DNA of 17,871 nt from Chloroflexota bacterium (GTDB lineage Bacteria; Chloroflexota; FW602-bin22; JACPRP01). The stretch spans positions 1 through 17,871 of the forward strand of contig JACQUC010000271.1 in NCBI GenBank assembly GCA_016210495.1, written 5' to 3'. A program made the translations under genes and the position numbers. The notes below the pieces were generated by a model. It did no database searches, was not told where the DNA came from, and saw only the letters and a list, made by a program, of their open reading frames with translations. Below, one piece after another: positions 1 through 7,035 of the stretch. Numbering within the stretch: the first letter of the stretch is position 1; every line of letters starts with the position of its first letter.

Positions 1-93
1 CTTGCGCAGATGGCGCTCGTAGAGGACGCCGAACGCGCTGACATCCGTCTTGGCCTGTTCGGCCAGCAGTTCGTCTGGCATAGTGGCAGTCAC
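1..93 (-). CDS. ECF-type sigma factor, N-terminal fragment (gene runs off left edge)
   Basis: Reading leftward from a GTG at 93 (or an ATG at 81) gives an open frame to the window edge. The fragment, e.g. the DELLAEQAKTDVSAFGVLYE stretch followed by RHLRK, looks like the start of sigma-70 region 2 in ECF sigma factors, where an acidic patch precedes an AF-x-x-LYERH helix. An AGGAG at 104-108 lies 10 nt upstream of the GTG and 22 nt from the ATG, so I prefer GTG. A promoter lies at 169-198, so it is probably transcribed separately from the ABC operon ending at 217. Only about 31 codons are visible, so the DNA-binding region and any cognate anti-sigma factor cannot be judged. The sigma assignment is family resemblance only. 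Confidence 0.6.
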   Translation of the reverse strand, partial: MTATMPDELLAEQAKTDVSAFGVLYERHLRK

Positions 94-168
94 GCGAACC
101 AAACTCCTGTACGGTTGCCAAGCTCCAATTTCTCTGCAATGCCTCGAAGGTTCAAGATGAGCGCCTGA

Positions 169-198
169 ATGCTATCACAGATCAGGCGGAAGTGTCAA
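169..198 (-). promoter_or_regulatory. Sigma-70 promoter for the partial sigma factor gene
   Basis: On the minus strand TTGACA (193-198) is followed after 18 nt by TAGCAT (169-174). The -35 is a perfect match; the -10 keeps the key first, second and last positions. Predicted start of transcription is near 162, giving a leader of about 70 nt. It lies just past the stop codon of the ABC ATPase gene, which suggests the sigma gene is an independent unit. Confidence 0.5.
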
Positions 199-216
199 CG
201 TTCTCGCGGCTCGACG

Positions 217-1353
217 TTACTGTGATTCCAGCGCCGGAACTATGACACATAAGTTGGGTTCAAAGGACAGGTAGACCCGCGCACCTACGGCTATCTCCTG
301 CAGCGGGTGCAGCCTCGCGCGAAACGGCTGCCCATTGTCCAGAACGACAGAGCAGTCCAGATAATCCCCGGCAAACAAGGTCCTCGACACGGTGCCACGT
401 AGTATGTTAGCCCGTGAGCCAATGGGCTCCTCCTGGCTCACTGTAACGTTCTCGGGCCTGATGGCAAGCACGACGTTTCGCTCTTTCTGGAGCTCCTCCC
501 GCGCCTGAGCGAGCATTGCTCCCAGCGCCGTGGCCACTCTAACCGTGCCTGAGGCGCTGCCTTCATCGGCCAGAGTCCCCGGTATACGGTTGATGCTCCC
601 GACGAAGGCCGCGACGAACTCGTTTTCAGGGCGCAAGTACATATCTCTGGGAGGGCCGCACTGCACGACCTGGCCCTGCCTCATCACCGCTACCCTGTCG
701 GACATCACCAGGGCCTCCGCCTGGTCATGAGTCACGTACACGGCAGTGAGCCCTACCTCCTTGACCAACTCCCTGATCTCCCAGCGCATCTCCTCGCGCA
801 GCTTCGCGTCGAGATTACTCAGTGGCTCGTCCAAAAGCATCAGCTTCGCCTGTCTGACCAGCGCGCGAGCGAGAGCGACGCGCTGCTGCTGTCCACCGCT
901 CAGGTCAGTCGCGGGCCGCTTCTCCATACCGAGCATACGGACCTTGGTGAGTGCGTCCTGCACCCGCTCCGTTACCTCCGGCGCAGACAGCTTGCTCGTG
1001 CCGTGCCTCTGGCCGTATCTTAGTGGGTAGGCCACGTTGTCAAACACGCTCATATGGGGCCAGATAGCGTACGATTGAAATACCATAGCTATGTCCCTCT
1101 TGTAGCAGGGGACAAAGGAGCCTCGGTCGGATGAGAACACCCGTTGGCCGGAAATGAGGATCTCGCCGGCATCCGGTCTCTCGAGACCTCCGACGCAGCG
1201 TAGGGCAGTCGTCTTACCGCAGCCACTGGGCCCGAGGAGCGTAAAGAACTCGCCCTCCGCTACCTCGAACGAGATGCCTTGCAGGGCTTGGACCGCGCCG
1301 TGCTCGGCCTGACTCAGTTGAAATTTCTTGTGCAGTCCTTTTACAGTCAGCAT
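217..1353 (-). CDS. ABC transporter ATP-binding protein, FbpC/PotA type
   Basis: This is the ATPase subunit powering the importer whose permease lies immediately upstream (45-nt gap). From the chosen ATG (378 aa) the motifs appear in order: Walker A GPSGCGKT (about residues 41-48), Q-loop MVFQSYAIWPHMSV (about 90), signature LSGGQQQR (151-158), Walker B LMLLDEP (171-177) and the switch His in VTHDQAEAL (209). A C-terminal region of about 140 residues has the RPENV motif typical of TOBE-type regulatory domains. This two-part layout matches the ferric iron, polyamine, phosphonate and thiamine importer ATPases (FbpC, PotA, PhnT, ThiQ). The frame extends upstream to a TTG at 1368, but GAGGG 8 nt before the ATG at 1353 supports the shorter start. 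Substrate cannot be read from this subunit. It is the last gene of the five-gene operon. Confidence 0.9.
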   Translation of the reverse strand: MLTVKGLHKKFQLSQAEHGAVQALQGISFEVAEGEFFTLLGPSGCGKTTALRCVGGLERPDAGEILISGQRVFSSDRGSFVPCYKRDIAMVFQSYAIWPHMSVFDNVAYPLRYGQRHGTSKLSAPEVTERVQDALTKVRMLGMEKRPATDLSGGQQQRVALARALVRQAKLMLLDEPLSNLDAKLREEMRWEIRELVKEVGLTAVYVTHDQAEALVMSDRVAVMRQGQVVQCGPPRDMYLRPENEFVAAFVGSINRIPGTLADEGSASGTVRVATALGAMLAQAREELQKERNVVLAIRPENVTVSQEEPIGSRANILRGTVSRTLFAGDYLDCSVVLDNGQPFRARLHPLQEIAVGARVYLSFEPNLCVIVPALESQ

Positions 1354-1397
1354 TCGCTGTACCCTCAACGCTCAGAACGTTTCCAGCGCCGGTGCGC

Positions 1398-3146
1398 TCA
1401 GGCCCCAAGCCCTCTGCGAAGCAGGAAGCTCCGTCCAATCAAGGTTAGAAAGACCACGGCGCCCATCAGCGCAACGCTCATCGCGGCTACCAACGGCAAG
1501 TCGCCCCCGCTCGTCCACTTGTTCCAGAGCAGGGCCGCGGGCACCACGTTGCCGGGTGTGAGAAGCATCGCCGACAGGGCGGTTTCCCTCATCGCGTGTG
1601 TGGCTATCCAAAGCCAGCCATTCAGGAAGGAAGGCATCAAGAGCGGAATAACTATCCTACGAAAAGTGATGGCCGATGAAACCCCGCTGGCGTAAGAAGC
1701 CTCCTCCAACTCCTGGTGAATCTGGATGACCGACCCTCCCATAAGTCTGCTCGCGTACACCAGGTATAGGGTAGAGAACCCGATGACTAGGATCCAGATC
1801 GTGCCATATATGGGCAAAGGTACGCTCAAATAGACGAACATCAGAGCTAGCGCCGTGACCACGCCGGGAACGGCGATCATTATGAACACCAGGGAGTCCG
1901 GGACGGAGCTGCCGGCAAAGGGCCTGCGAACTGCCATCCACGCAGTGAACGTGCTCAAAAGCATCGTGAACGTAGCTACTATGACGAGGACGATCGCTAT
2001 GTTGGCTACGGCGGTCCTGAACAGTCCAAACTCGACCATCCCACGGTAGTTCTTCAAGGTCAGCCGAGACAAGCTATCCAATGTGGGGAGGTCCAGGTAG
2101 GGCTGAAGGCTGACCCATATCAGAGTCAGCGCGGGCAACACCACCGCCAGGAGCAAGTAGATGGACACTACGCCCAGAGCTGCGTATCTCCAGTTTCCCA
2201 GACGAAGGCGCGTGGTCCGGTATCCCTTTCCCGTGACTACCGCAAACGCCCGTTGTTTGGCAGCGACCTGGCGATAGGCTGCGATTAGCACGAAAGACAG
2301 CAGCAACAGCACCATACTGTAGCCGCTGGCGAGCCCGTAATCTGGCAGCCCTGTAAAAGGGTGCGTGGCGAGGTAGATCTTGGTACTGAAGACGTGAAGC
2401 CCGCTGCCAAAACCCAAGACCGCCGGAATGTCGAAAGCCTCCATACCGCGGACAAGGTAGTATATGAACGCGGCGGCCAGGGTGGGGCGCAGCAGCGGCA
2501 ACGAGATCCTGAGCTGGGACATCAGCCGCGATACGCCGGAGGCCTCGCTGGCCTCCTCAAAGGCCGGATCGAAGCTACGGAAAGCTCCGGATATCATCAG
2601 TAGGATTGAGGGGACGTGGAGCAGCCCGCTGACGAAGATCATCCCGGCTATGGAGTAGATGTTAAGCGGACCTCGGGTGATAGAGAGACCAAAGAGGTCT
2701 CGCATAAGAACGTTCAGAATGCCATTGTTGGGGTTAAGCAGCAGCGCCCACGCTATGGCCGAAATAAGGCCTGGAACGGCCATAGGAACCAGGAGAAGCG
2801 TGAAAAGGTGATCGCTGGCGGGGATGTCGGTCCTTTCCAGAAGCCACGCGAAGCCGGTGGCGATGACCAGTCCCAGCATCGTCGAAGCAAGCGCGTACAG
2901 GGAGCTGTTGAACAGCAGTTGGTATGTCTCCGCGGAGGTGAACACGTGCACGTAGTTGTCGAAGGTCAAGGGGCCTGCCTCAAGGGGCAGGGAGTCCTGA
3001 GTGCTCCTCACGGAGCTAAGAATGAGCAGTCCCAAGGGGGGAACCACAAGGTAGATGACCACGAGCGCCGGGACAACGAACGTCAACTTGTCCGGCGCGA
3101 TGCGGATTCTGCCGCGCACACTTGCTATGGCATTCGCAAGCTGCAA
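1398..3146 (-). CDS. ABC transporter permease, double-length (FbpB/ThiP-like)
   Basis: A 582-aa, very hydrophobic protein made of two BPD_transp_1-type permease halves in one chain. About 12 membrane segments are evident. Each half carries an EAA loop that docks on the ATPase: EEASEASGVSRLMSQLRISL (from about 197) and EEASYASGVSSAITFRRIVI (from about 481). The GMEAFDIPAVLG segment in the first half resembles the ferric-iron and thiamine permeases FbpB/ThiP, in which two halves are likewise fused. The start is a TTG at 3146, supported by AAGGAG 8 nt upstream; no in-frame ATG lies nearby. It begins 16 nt after the flavoprotein stop codon, so the two are almost certainly co-transcribed and possibly translationally linked. 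The imported solute is unknown. Confidence 0.9.
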   Translation of the reverse strand: MQLANAIASVRGRIRIAPDKLTFVVPALVVIYLVVPPLGLLILSSVRSTQDSLPLEAGPLTFDNYVHVFTSAETYQLLFNSSLYALASTMLGLVIATGFAWLLERTDIPASDHLFTLLLVPMAVPGLISAIAWALLLNPNNGILNVLMRDLFGLSITRGPLNIYSIAGMIFVSGLLHVPSILLMISGAFRSFDPAFEEASEASGVSRLMSQLRISLPLLRPTLAAAFIYYLVRGMEAFDIPAVLGFGSGLHVFSTKIYLATHPFTGLPDYGLASGYSMVLLLLSFVLIAAYRQVAAKQRAFAVVTGKGYRTTRLRLGNWRYAALGVVSIYLLLAVVLPALTLIWVSLQPYLDLPTLDSLSRLTLKNYRGMVEFGLFRTAVANIAIVLVIVATFTMLLSTFTAWMAVRRPFAGSSVPDSLVFIMIAVPGVVTALALMFVYLSVPLPIYGTIWILVIGFSTLYLVYASRLMGGSVIQIHQELEEASYASGVSSAITFRRIVIPLLMPSFLNGWLWIATHAMRETALSAMLLTPGNVVPAALLWNKWTSGGDLPLVAAMSVALMGAVVFLTLIGRSFLLRRGLGA

Positions 3147-3162
3147 CTCGATGGCTCCTTGC

Positions 3163-4932
3163 TCACTGCGCTCCGACGAACTTGTCTACCTCGTCCCTAC
3201 CGTGCACATAGGGGACGTATTTGGCTCGGATGGGCTGGAAATAGGGGGTCGGAATATCAGTAGCACCGACGTGCATCTGCTCGCCGTTCTTCTCCACCGC
3301 TGTCCATTTCAGCCAGTGGACGTTATCGGTTTGCGGGAAATCCTTCCTGGCTAACCCGCGGTTACCTCGGCTCTCCTCTCTGGCCAGCATACTTCTTAGC
3401 ATAGCTTCGCTTACCAGAAGCATGCTTCCGACCTCGGCCGCCTTCATTAGTCCGTGGCTGTCACTGCAATGAAGCCGGGGCAAGTCCTCCTCTTTGACCC
3501 TCATCAGCTTGGCGATGGCTTTTTCCAGGTGGGCGCTGTCCGACATGGCCTCTTTGAAGGGCAAGAACGAATCCTGGATGCGCCAGATCAGTTCCTCGGG
3601 CGGCAGCCCGTCTTCCCGAGTAAGTGCCAGCCCCAGGCCAGCCAGATGCTCCTTTGCTCGATGTTCGATGGCCCTTCCGTCCCGGGCCGATGCGGCCGGA
3701 GCCGCGTAATCGACAGCGTGTCTGGCCGCTCTATCACCCGAGAGCAGGCAGAACGATAGGTTCACGCCACCAACGGGCTGCGTCCCCTGAGGAGCACCGT
3801 AGGCCGTGTCACCGATGGCGTAGAGGCCTGGAATGTTGGTCGCGCACCACGTATCGATCTCCACTCCCCCGCCTCCACCGTTGGTGCCGTGTGGTCCAGA
3901 AACGGCAACTGATTCCTCGACCTCTACGGGGACAAGCTGCTTGAAGGGGTCCAGGCCCATCGACTCCAGCGCCTTGAAGTGCTCTGGACGGTACTCTACG
4001 AGCCGCCTTAGCTTCTCGGGGGGAATGACAGTGAAGTCTTTGAAGATGGGGCCTCTCCCTTCGGCGATCTCCTGGCGGAAGATGTCCCTGGCGTGAGTGG
4101 TTCTGCTTCCAATCTTGGGCAGGTAGTTGTTGAGGAACTCCTCTCCCAGGCCGTTAACGTAGCGCATGCCCCAGGACAGGACCAGCCCTCCCGTCGGCCC
4201 CTCCATGGCGTTGATCCGGGAGTAATTGTTTCGTCCCACGATCTCCATGCTCCGCAGCCTGGCACCCGCCTCGTAGGCCATAGCTTGCGCGTCGCCCGTG
4301 AGACTCCAGGTCAGCGGCCTCAGCTTGAAGCTGCAGCCGGCGGCGGCAAGGATGATGGCTTTGGCCGTAAACAGGTAGGTCTCGCCATTGCGGTAGTTGA
4401 AGCCTACAGCCGCCCTGATTCTATCGCCATCGGTCAAGAGGCCGGTCATCATCACCCTCTCCAGAAACGGGATGCCTTCTTTGCTGAGCTTCTTTCTGAA
4501 AGCATCCATCATTTTTGGTCCCGAGATTATCAACTGCTGGGTGTTGATATCGCCGTGGACCTTGATGATGGAGAGCTCGCCGCGCTCGTCCCGCCCGAGA
4601 ATGTCTTTGCCGAACTCCTCGCCCCATCTGTCCAGCTCGTCAGCCAGCGCGTAGGACTCATGGACGTGGATTCTAACCCATTCCTGGTCGTTGAGGAACT
4701 CGCCTCCGACGATGAGTTCCCTCATGCAGATTTCCTTATCGTGGTCGGGCATGCAGACGGCTATGTTGCTGCCGATGAATCTGCTTTGGCAGCTTCGGCC
4801 AATGTAGCCCTTGTCCACCACGAGGACCTTGCTGCCCAACTGGCTGGCCCTGATGGCGGCGAAGCATCCGGCCATACCCCCGCCGATGACCAGGATATCG
4901 CTGTCCAGCCTGTGATTGATCTTGATAGCCAT
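3163..4932 (-). CDS. FAD-dependent oxidoreductase, FrdA/AprA (fumarate reductase / APS reductase alpha) family
   Basis: 589 aa from ATG 4932, chosen because GGAGGG (4941-4946) lies 8 nt upstream; the frame itself extends to 4962. N-terminal dinucleotide-binding motif is DILVIGGGMAG (about 12-22) with Asp40 ending the second strand, followed by KGYIGRS, where FrdA/AprA proteins carry the flavin-proximal loop. Further family landmarks are IILAAAG (about 193-199), TGDAQAMAYEAGARL (212-226), an Arg-Asp pair at 282-283 in the position of the FrdA catalytic arginine, and GLYAIGD (369-375) in the C-terminal FAD-binding part. Length fits cytosolic FrdA/AprA alpha subunits, and no signal peptide is seen. 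The ferredoxin encoded just upstream is the likely electron partner, as AprB is to AprA. The substrate is unknown. Its place between binding protein and permease suggests it acts on the imported compound (inference). Confidence 0.85.
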   Translation of the reverse strand: MAIKINHRLDSDILVIGGGMAGCFAAIRASQLGSKVLVVDKGYIGRSCQSRFIGSNIAVCMPDHDKEICMRELIVGGEFLNDQEWVRIHVHESYALADELDRWGEEFGKDILGRDERGELSIIKVHGDINTQQLIISGPKMMDAFRKKLSKEGIPFLERVMMTGLLTDGDRIRAAVGFNYRNGETYLFTAKAIILAAAGCSFKLRPLTWSLTGDAQAMAYEAGARLRSMEIVGRNNYSRINAMEGPTGGLVLSWGMRYVNGLGEEFLNNYLPKIGSRTTHARDIFRQEIAEGRGPIFKDFTVIPPEKLRRLVEYRPEHFKALESMGLDPFKQLVPVEVEESVAVSGPHGTNGGGGGVEIDTWCATNIPGLYAIGDTAYGAPQGTQPVGGVNLSFCLLSGDRAARHAVDYAAPAASARDGRAIEHRAKEHLAGLGLALTREDGLPPEELIWRIQDSFLPFKEAMSDSAHLEKAIAKLMRVKEEDLPRLHCSDSHGLMKAAEVGSMLLVSEAMLRSMLAREESRGNRGLARKDFPQTDNVHWLKWTAVEKNGEQMHVGATDIPTPYFQPIRAKYVPYVHGRDEVDKFVGAQ

Positions 4933-5047
4933 ATTTCTAGCCCTCCGATCGATTCCTCTCAAAGCCCCGTTCGGGAGGGCGCGAGAGCTGAATCCGGGCC
5001 GGACGTCTCACTCCCGTCTCCCTGCATCCCACCCAGCGCTCTCACGC

Positions 5048-5278
5048 CTAGACGACACGTCGAGCAAGCGGTTCCGGCGGGATGGGCCTGACGCGCTCGT
5101 GGTCCACCGTTATAGCGTCGGGCTTGCACACCAGCGCGCATTGGAAGCAACTCATGCAGTCCTCGGGGTACTTGACGTAGACCTTCGAGAGGTCCAGGCC
5201 GAAGACGTCCATCGGGCAGATGAGGTAGCACAGAGTACAGTCGTTGCATTTCTGGTAGTCGATCCGCCTCACCCCCAA
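5048..5278 (-). CDS. 2[4Fe-4S] ferredoxin, putative electron-transfer partner of the flavoprotein
   Basis: A 76-aa protein with two clear cluster motifs: C11-x2-C14-x2-C17-x3-C21-P and C41-x2-C44-x2-C47-x3-C51-K-P, as in bacterial dicluster ferredoxins. The start is taken as TTG at 5278 because AAGGAGG ends 7 nt upstream; a GTG at 5272 is possible but spaced 13 nt away. An upstream in-frame ATG at 5332 would add a stretch that includes the ribosome-binding site and is unlikely. Known parallel: AprB, and ferredoxin-like beta subunits generally, pass electrons to FrdA/AprA-type flavoproteins. It sits 115 nt before the flavoprotein gene and 111 nt after the binding-protein gene, in the same orientation. 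The two gaps are larger than others in this operon. Confidence 0.9.
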   Translation of the reverse strand: MGVRRIDYQKCNDCTLCYLICPMDVFGLDLSKVYVKYPEDCMSCFQCALVCKPDAITVDHERVRPIPPEPLARRVV

Positions 5279-5348
5279 AACTGTCCCTCCTTTCCATATC
5301 CATACGACGACGAGAGCAGCCGTGCGAAACATACCGTCCCTGGCACGA

Positions 5349-5392
5349 TAGGCCCGTGGCTGCCTTTCCGTGTGCGGCTTTGGAAGGGCCTA
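5349..5392 (-). other. Stem-loop overlapping the binding-protein stop codon, possible attenuator or mRNA stabiliser
   Basis: The 7-bp arms TAGGCCC and GGGCCTA (5386-5392 and 5349-5355 on the minus strand) flank a loop that can add TTCC/GGAA pairs. The 5' arm includes the stop codon of the solute-binding protein. There is no T-run after it, so a full terminator is unlikely. In importer operons such hairpins often raise binding-protein levels relative to distal genes. Confidence 0.35.
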
Positions 5393-6550
5393 ATCCTTGA
5401 TTGCCGCCAGGATCTTGCCGATTTCAGCCTGGTACTTGCCTGTTTGAATGGCCTTGTCGAAAGTGTCGTCGACGACCAGCACGTCAACCGTGCCCAGTTT
5501 CGTGACCACCGGACTGCCTGGGTCCAAGGACTGGTCGACCAGCCCCGCACCGTGGTCGTGCAGCACCTGGGCGCCCTCGGGCGACAGCAACCACGAGACA
5601 AACAGCCTGGCGCCATTGGGATGGGCAATACCCTTGGGAACAAAGAGCCCGCTGCTGGTCGCCTGGCTCGGCGAAAGAGGCGCCACGCCGACGGGAGCGC
5701 CCTTCTGCACCTCCTCCAGCACCGAGCTGAAGGCCTGCACGCCCAGGGCTATCTCGCCACTAAGCAGCTTGTTCTTTGTAACGGTTCCGGACTCGGAGCG
5801 GACAGGTTTCTGCTCGGCGAGGCGCTGCATGTAATCTCGGGCCTTCGCCTCACCCCAGGCGAGATACAGGTGGATGAATCCCAGCCCTCGACTATCCACG
5901 CCTATCCTGTTCTTCCATTTGGGATCGAGCAGGTCTTCCCAGCTCTTGGGCAGGTCTGCCTTCGCCACCAGTCGCGAGTTGTAGGCCAGGCCGCTGACAG
6001 TGTTGTCCAGCATAGCCCATCGGCCGTTGAATTCGGACACGATGCGCCTGTTGCCTACCAACGCCTTGAGAAGACCGAGGTCCATTAGCAGGTCTCTCTC
6101 GGACATGGGCTGGACGGCCGAGACCAGGCTCTTGCTCGCGTCTATCGTGGTGCGCCCCCGCTGCGCTTCTGCCAGGATCCTCGAGGCTGCCGCCGTACCC
6201 GTCATGTCCAGCAGCGTAGCCTTGATGCCCGGGAAGCGCTTCATAAAGACCTGGAGTCCGTCCTCGCCTACGCTGGTGGCGAAGCTGGCGCCGGCGATGA
6301 TCAACTCGCCCTCTTTTTTGGCAGCCTCGTAGACTTTGTCCAATTCCGCCTTCAGTTGCTCGTCAGCACCCGGCTGCTTGGGTGCCGGAGTAGGAGCGAC
6401 GGCTGCCGGCGGAGCCGCTGGAGCGGTCGCCAATGGCTTCGCCGGGGGCTCCGTCGGCTTCGGCACGGGAGTGGGGCTAGGTGGGCCAGCACAAGACAGC
6501 GTGCTCAAGACCAGAACTGTGATGCCAAGAGTCAGAATCACCTTCAGCAT
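5390..6550 (-). CDS. ABC transporter solute-binding lipoprotein (FbpA/PotD/PhnS-like, type 2 fold)
   Basis: A 386-aa protein. A short hydrophobic signal ends in STLSC (Cys20), a slightly non-canonical lipobox, followed by a Pro/Ala/Thr/Lys linker to about residue 60 that tethers the domain outside the membrane. The mature domain starts with LDKVYEAAKKEGELIIAGAS and contains LPKSWEDLLDPKWKNRIGVD, the hinge sequence typical of ferric-iron, phosphonate and spermidine-type binding proteins (COG1840-like). Later come SPSQATSSGLFVPKGIAHPN and SWLLSPEGAQVL, also family-typical. The ATG at 6550 has GGAGGT 7 nt upstream. It is the first gene of the operon, which includes a matching FbpB/ThiP-like permease and FbpC-like ATPase. 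Whether the ligand is ferric iron is not shown; I did not identify the paired tyrosines that bind iron in FbpA. Confidence 0.88.
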   Translation of the reverse strand: MLKVILTLGITVLVLSTLSCAGPPSPTPVPKPTEPPAKPLATAPAAPPAAVAPTPAPKQPGADEQLKAELDKVYEAAKKEGELIIAGASFATSVGEDGLQVFMKRFPGIKATLLDMTGTAAASRILAEAQRGRTTIDASKSLVSAVQPMSERDLLMDLGLLKALVGNRRIVSEFNGRWAMLDNTVSGLAYNSRLVAKADLPKSWEDLLDPKWKNRIGVDSRGLGFIHLYLAWGEAKARDYMQRLAEQKPVRSESGTVTKNKLLSGEIALGVQAFSSVLEEVQKGAPVGVAPLSPSQATSSGLFVPKGIAHPNGARLFVSWLLSPEGAQVLHDHGAGLVDQSLDPGSPVVTKLGTVDVLVVDDTFDKAIQTGKYQAEIGKILAAIKD

Positions 6551-6802
6551 GGCTAGTACCTCCTACTCGTATCGTTGCCTTTCCCAAGGCGGTAATGTGC
6601 TAGCGACATAGGCAAGTGAGAACAGATGCTGGAATCCTTAGGCCAGGCTACGAGCGCAAATCAGACCGTGTTCTCTCGCCGCGCATGTGGTTCGGCGCGT
6701 GAATGATACGCAAGAAATGGGGCGCGCTTGCCACGAGCCTCATCTCGACAGTTCGAGGTGGAAACAGGGCTAGACGATCGACTGCAACGAAAGGGGCAAG
6801 TG
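6551..6802 (-). other. Long (about 250 nt) 5' leader of the importer/redox operon
   Basis: The predicted transcription start is about 6802, leaving about 250 untranslated nt before the ATG at 6550. I see no gene with a ribosome-binding site here. Near the end a compact hairpin GCCTT-GGGA-AAGGC (about 6575-6590) stands just before the ribosome-binding site AGGAGG. I could not match the leader to any riboswitch consensus I know (TPP, cobalamin, SAM, molybdenum cofactor, fluoride, c-di-GMP). Confidence 0.4.
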
Positions 6803-6808
6803 CAGTAG

Positions 6809-6837
6809 ATCATACTGGCTAGCGAAGTTCCTGTCAA
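6809..6837 (-). promoter_or_regulatory. Strong sigma-70 promoter for the importer/redox operon
   Basis: On the minus strand TTGACA (6832-6837), then a 17-nt spacer, then TATGAT (6809-6814). This is a perfect -35, ideal spacing and a 5/6 -10. It is the only good promoter found upstream of the binding-protein gene and implies a start near 6802. Confidence 0.65.
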
Positions 6838-6965
6838 CAGACAGCCGTACTCCCCAGAGACCGTTAGGATGAAACGCTGATATCGGGTGCTGCCTCCCTG
6901 CTTCATCCCAGCGCTCTTAGGCAGCGGCAACCTGCCGTACTCCGTACCCCAGTGAGTTTTGGTTT
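6838..6965. promoter_or_regulatory. Shared region between divergent promoters with a repeated decamer and a dyad
   Basis: The decamer GCCGTACTCC occurs at 6844-6853, 7 nt from the minus-strand -35, and again at 6934-6943, 22 nt from the plus-strand -35. A 7-bp inverted repeat GCTGCCT/AGGCAGC lies at 6889-6895 and 6919-6925, and GTAC-TCC-GTAC at 6938-6948. These could be regulator sites coordinating both promoters. No known operator was recognised. Confidence 0.3.
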
Positions 6966-6994
6966 TTGACAGTTCCTCTTGTAGATGCTATAAG
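6966..6994 (+). promoter_or_regulatory. Strong sigma-70 promoter for the HdrA-like gene
   Basis: TTGACA (6966-6971), a 17-nt spacer and TATAAG (6989-6994), placed 42 nt before the start codon. The predicted start is near 7001. It is divergent from the importer promoter, 128 nt between the two -35 boxes. Confidence 0.65.
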
Positions 6995-7035
6995 TCATAG
7001 TGTTACTTTAGCAATCGACGGGAGGTTCGAGCCAG

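Noticed and set aside
2616..3263. Plus-strand open frame of 215 codons rich in Arg/Gln/Gly
   Set aside because: Antisense to the permease; composition is typical of the complement of hydrophobic codons.
4093..5091. Long plus-strand open frame (332 codons) opposite the flavoprotein gene
   Set aside because: It lies entirely on the opposite strand of a well-supported gene with family motifs, has no ribosome-binding site and no recognisable domain. It is a by-product of GC-rich codon use.
4916..6088. Plus-strand open frame of 390 codons opposite the ferredoxin and binding-protein genes
   Set aside because: It overlaps two genes with clear motifs (eight cluster cysteines; lipobox and binding-protein signatures), covers intergenic hairpins, and shows no domain of its own.
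6551..6802. Known riboswitch classes in the importer leader
   Set aside because: I looked for the conserved cores of TPP, cobalamin, SAM, molybdenum cofactor, fluoride and c-di-GMP switches and saw none. Reported only as an unexplained leader.
6661..6930. Minus-strand open frame of 89 codons in the divergent intergenic region
   Set aside because: It contains the importer promoter (6809-6837) within it, lacks a ribosome-binding site, and its product has no family features.
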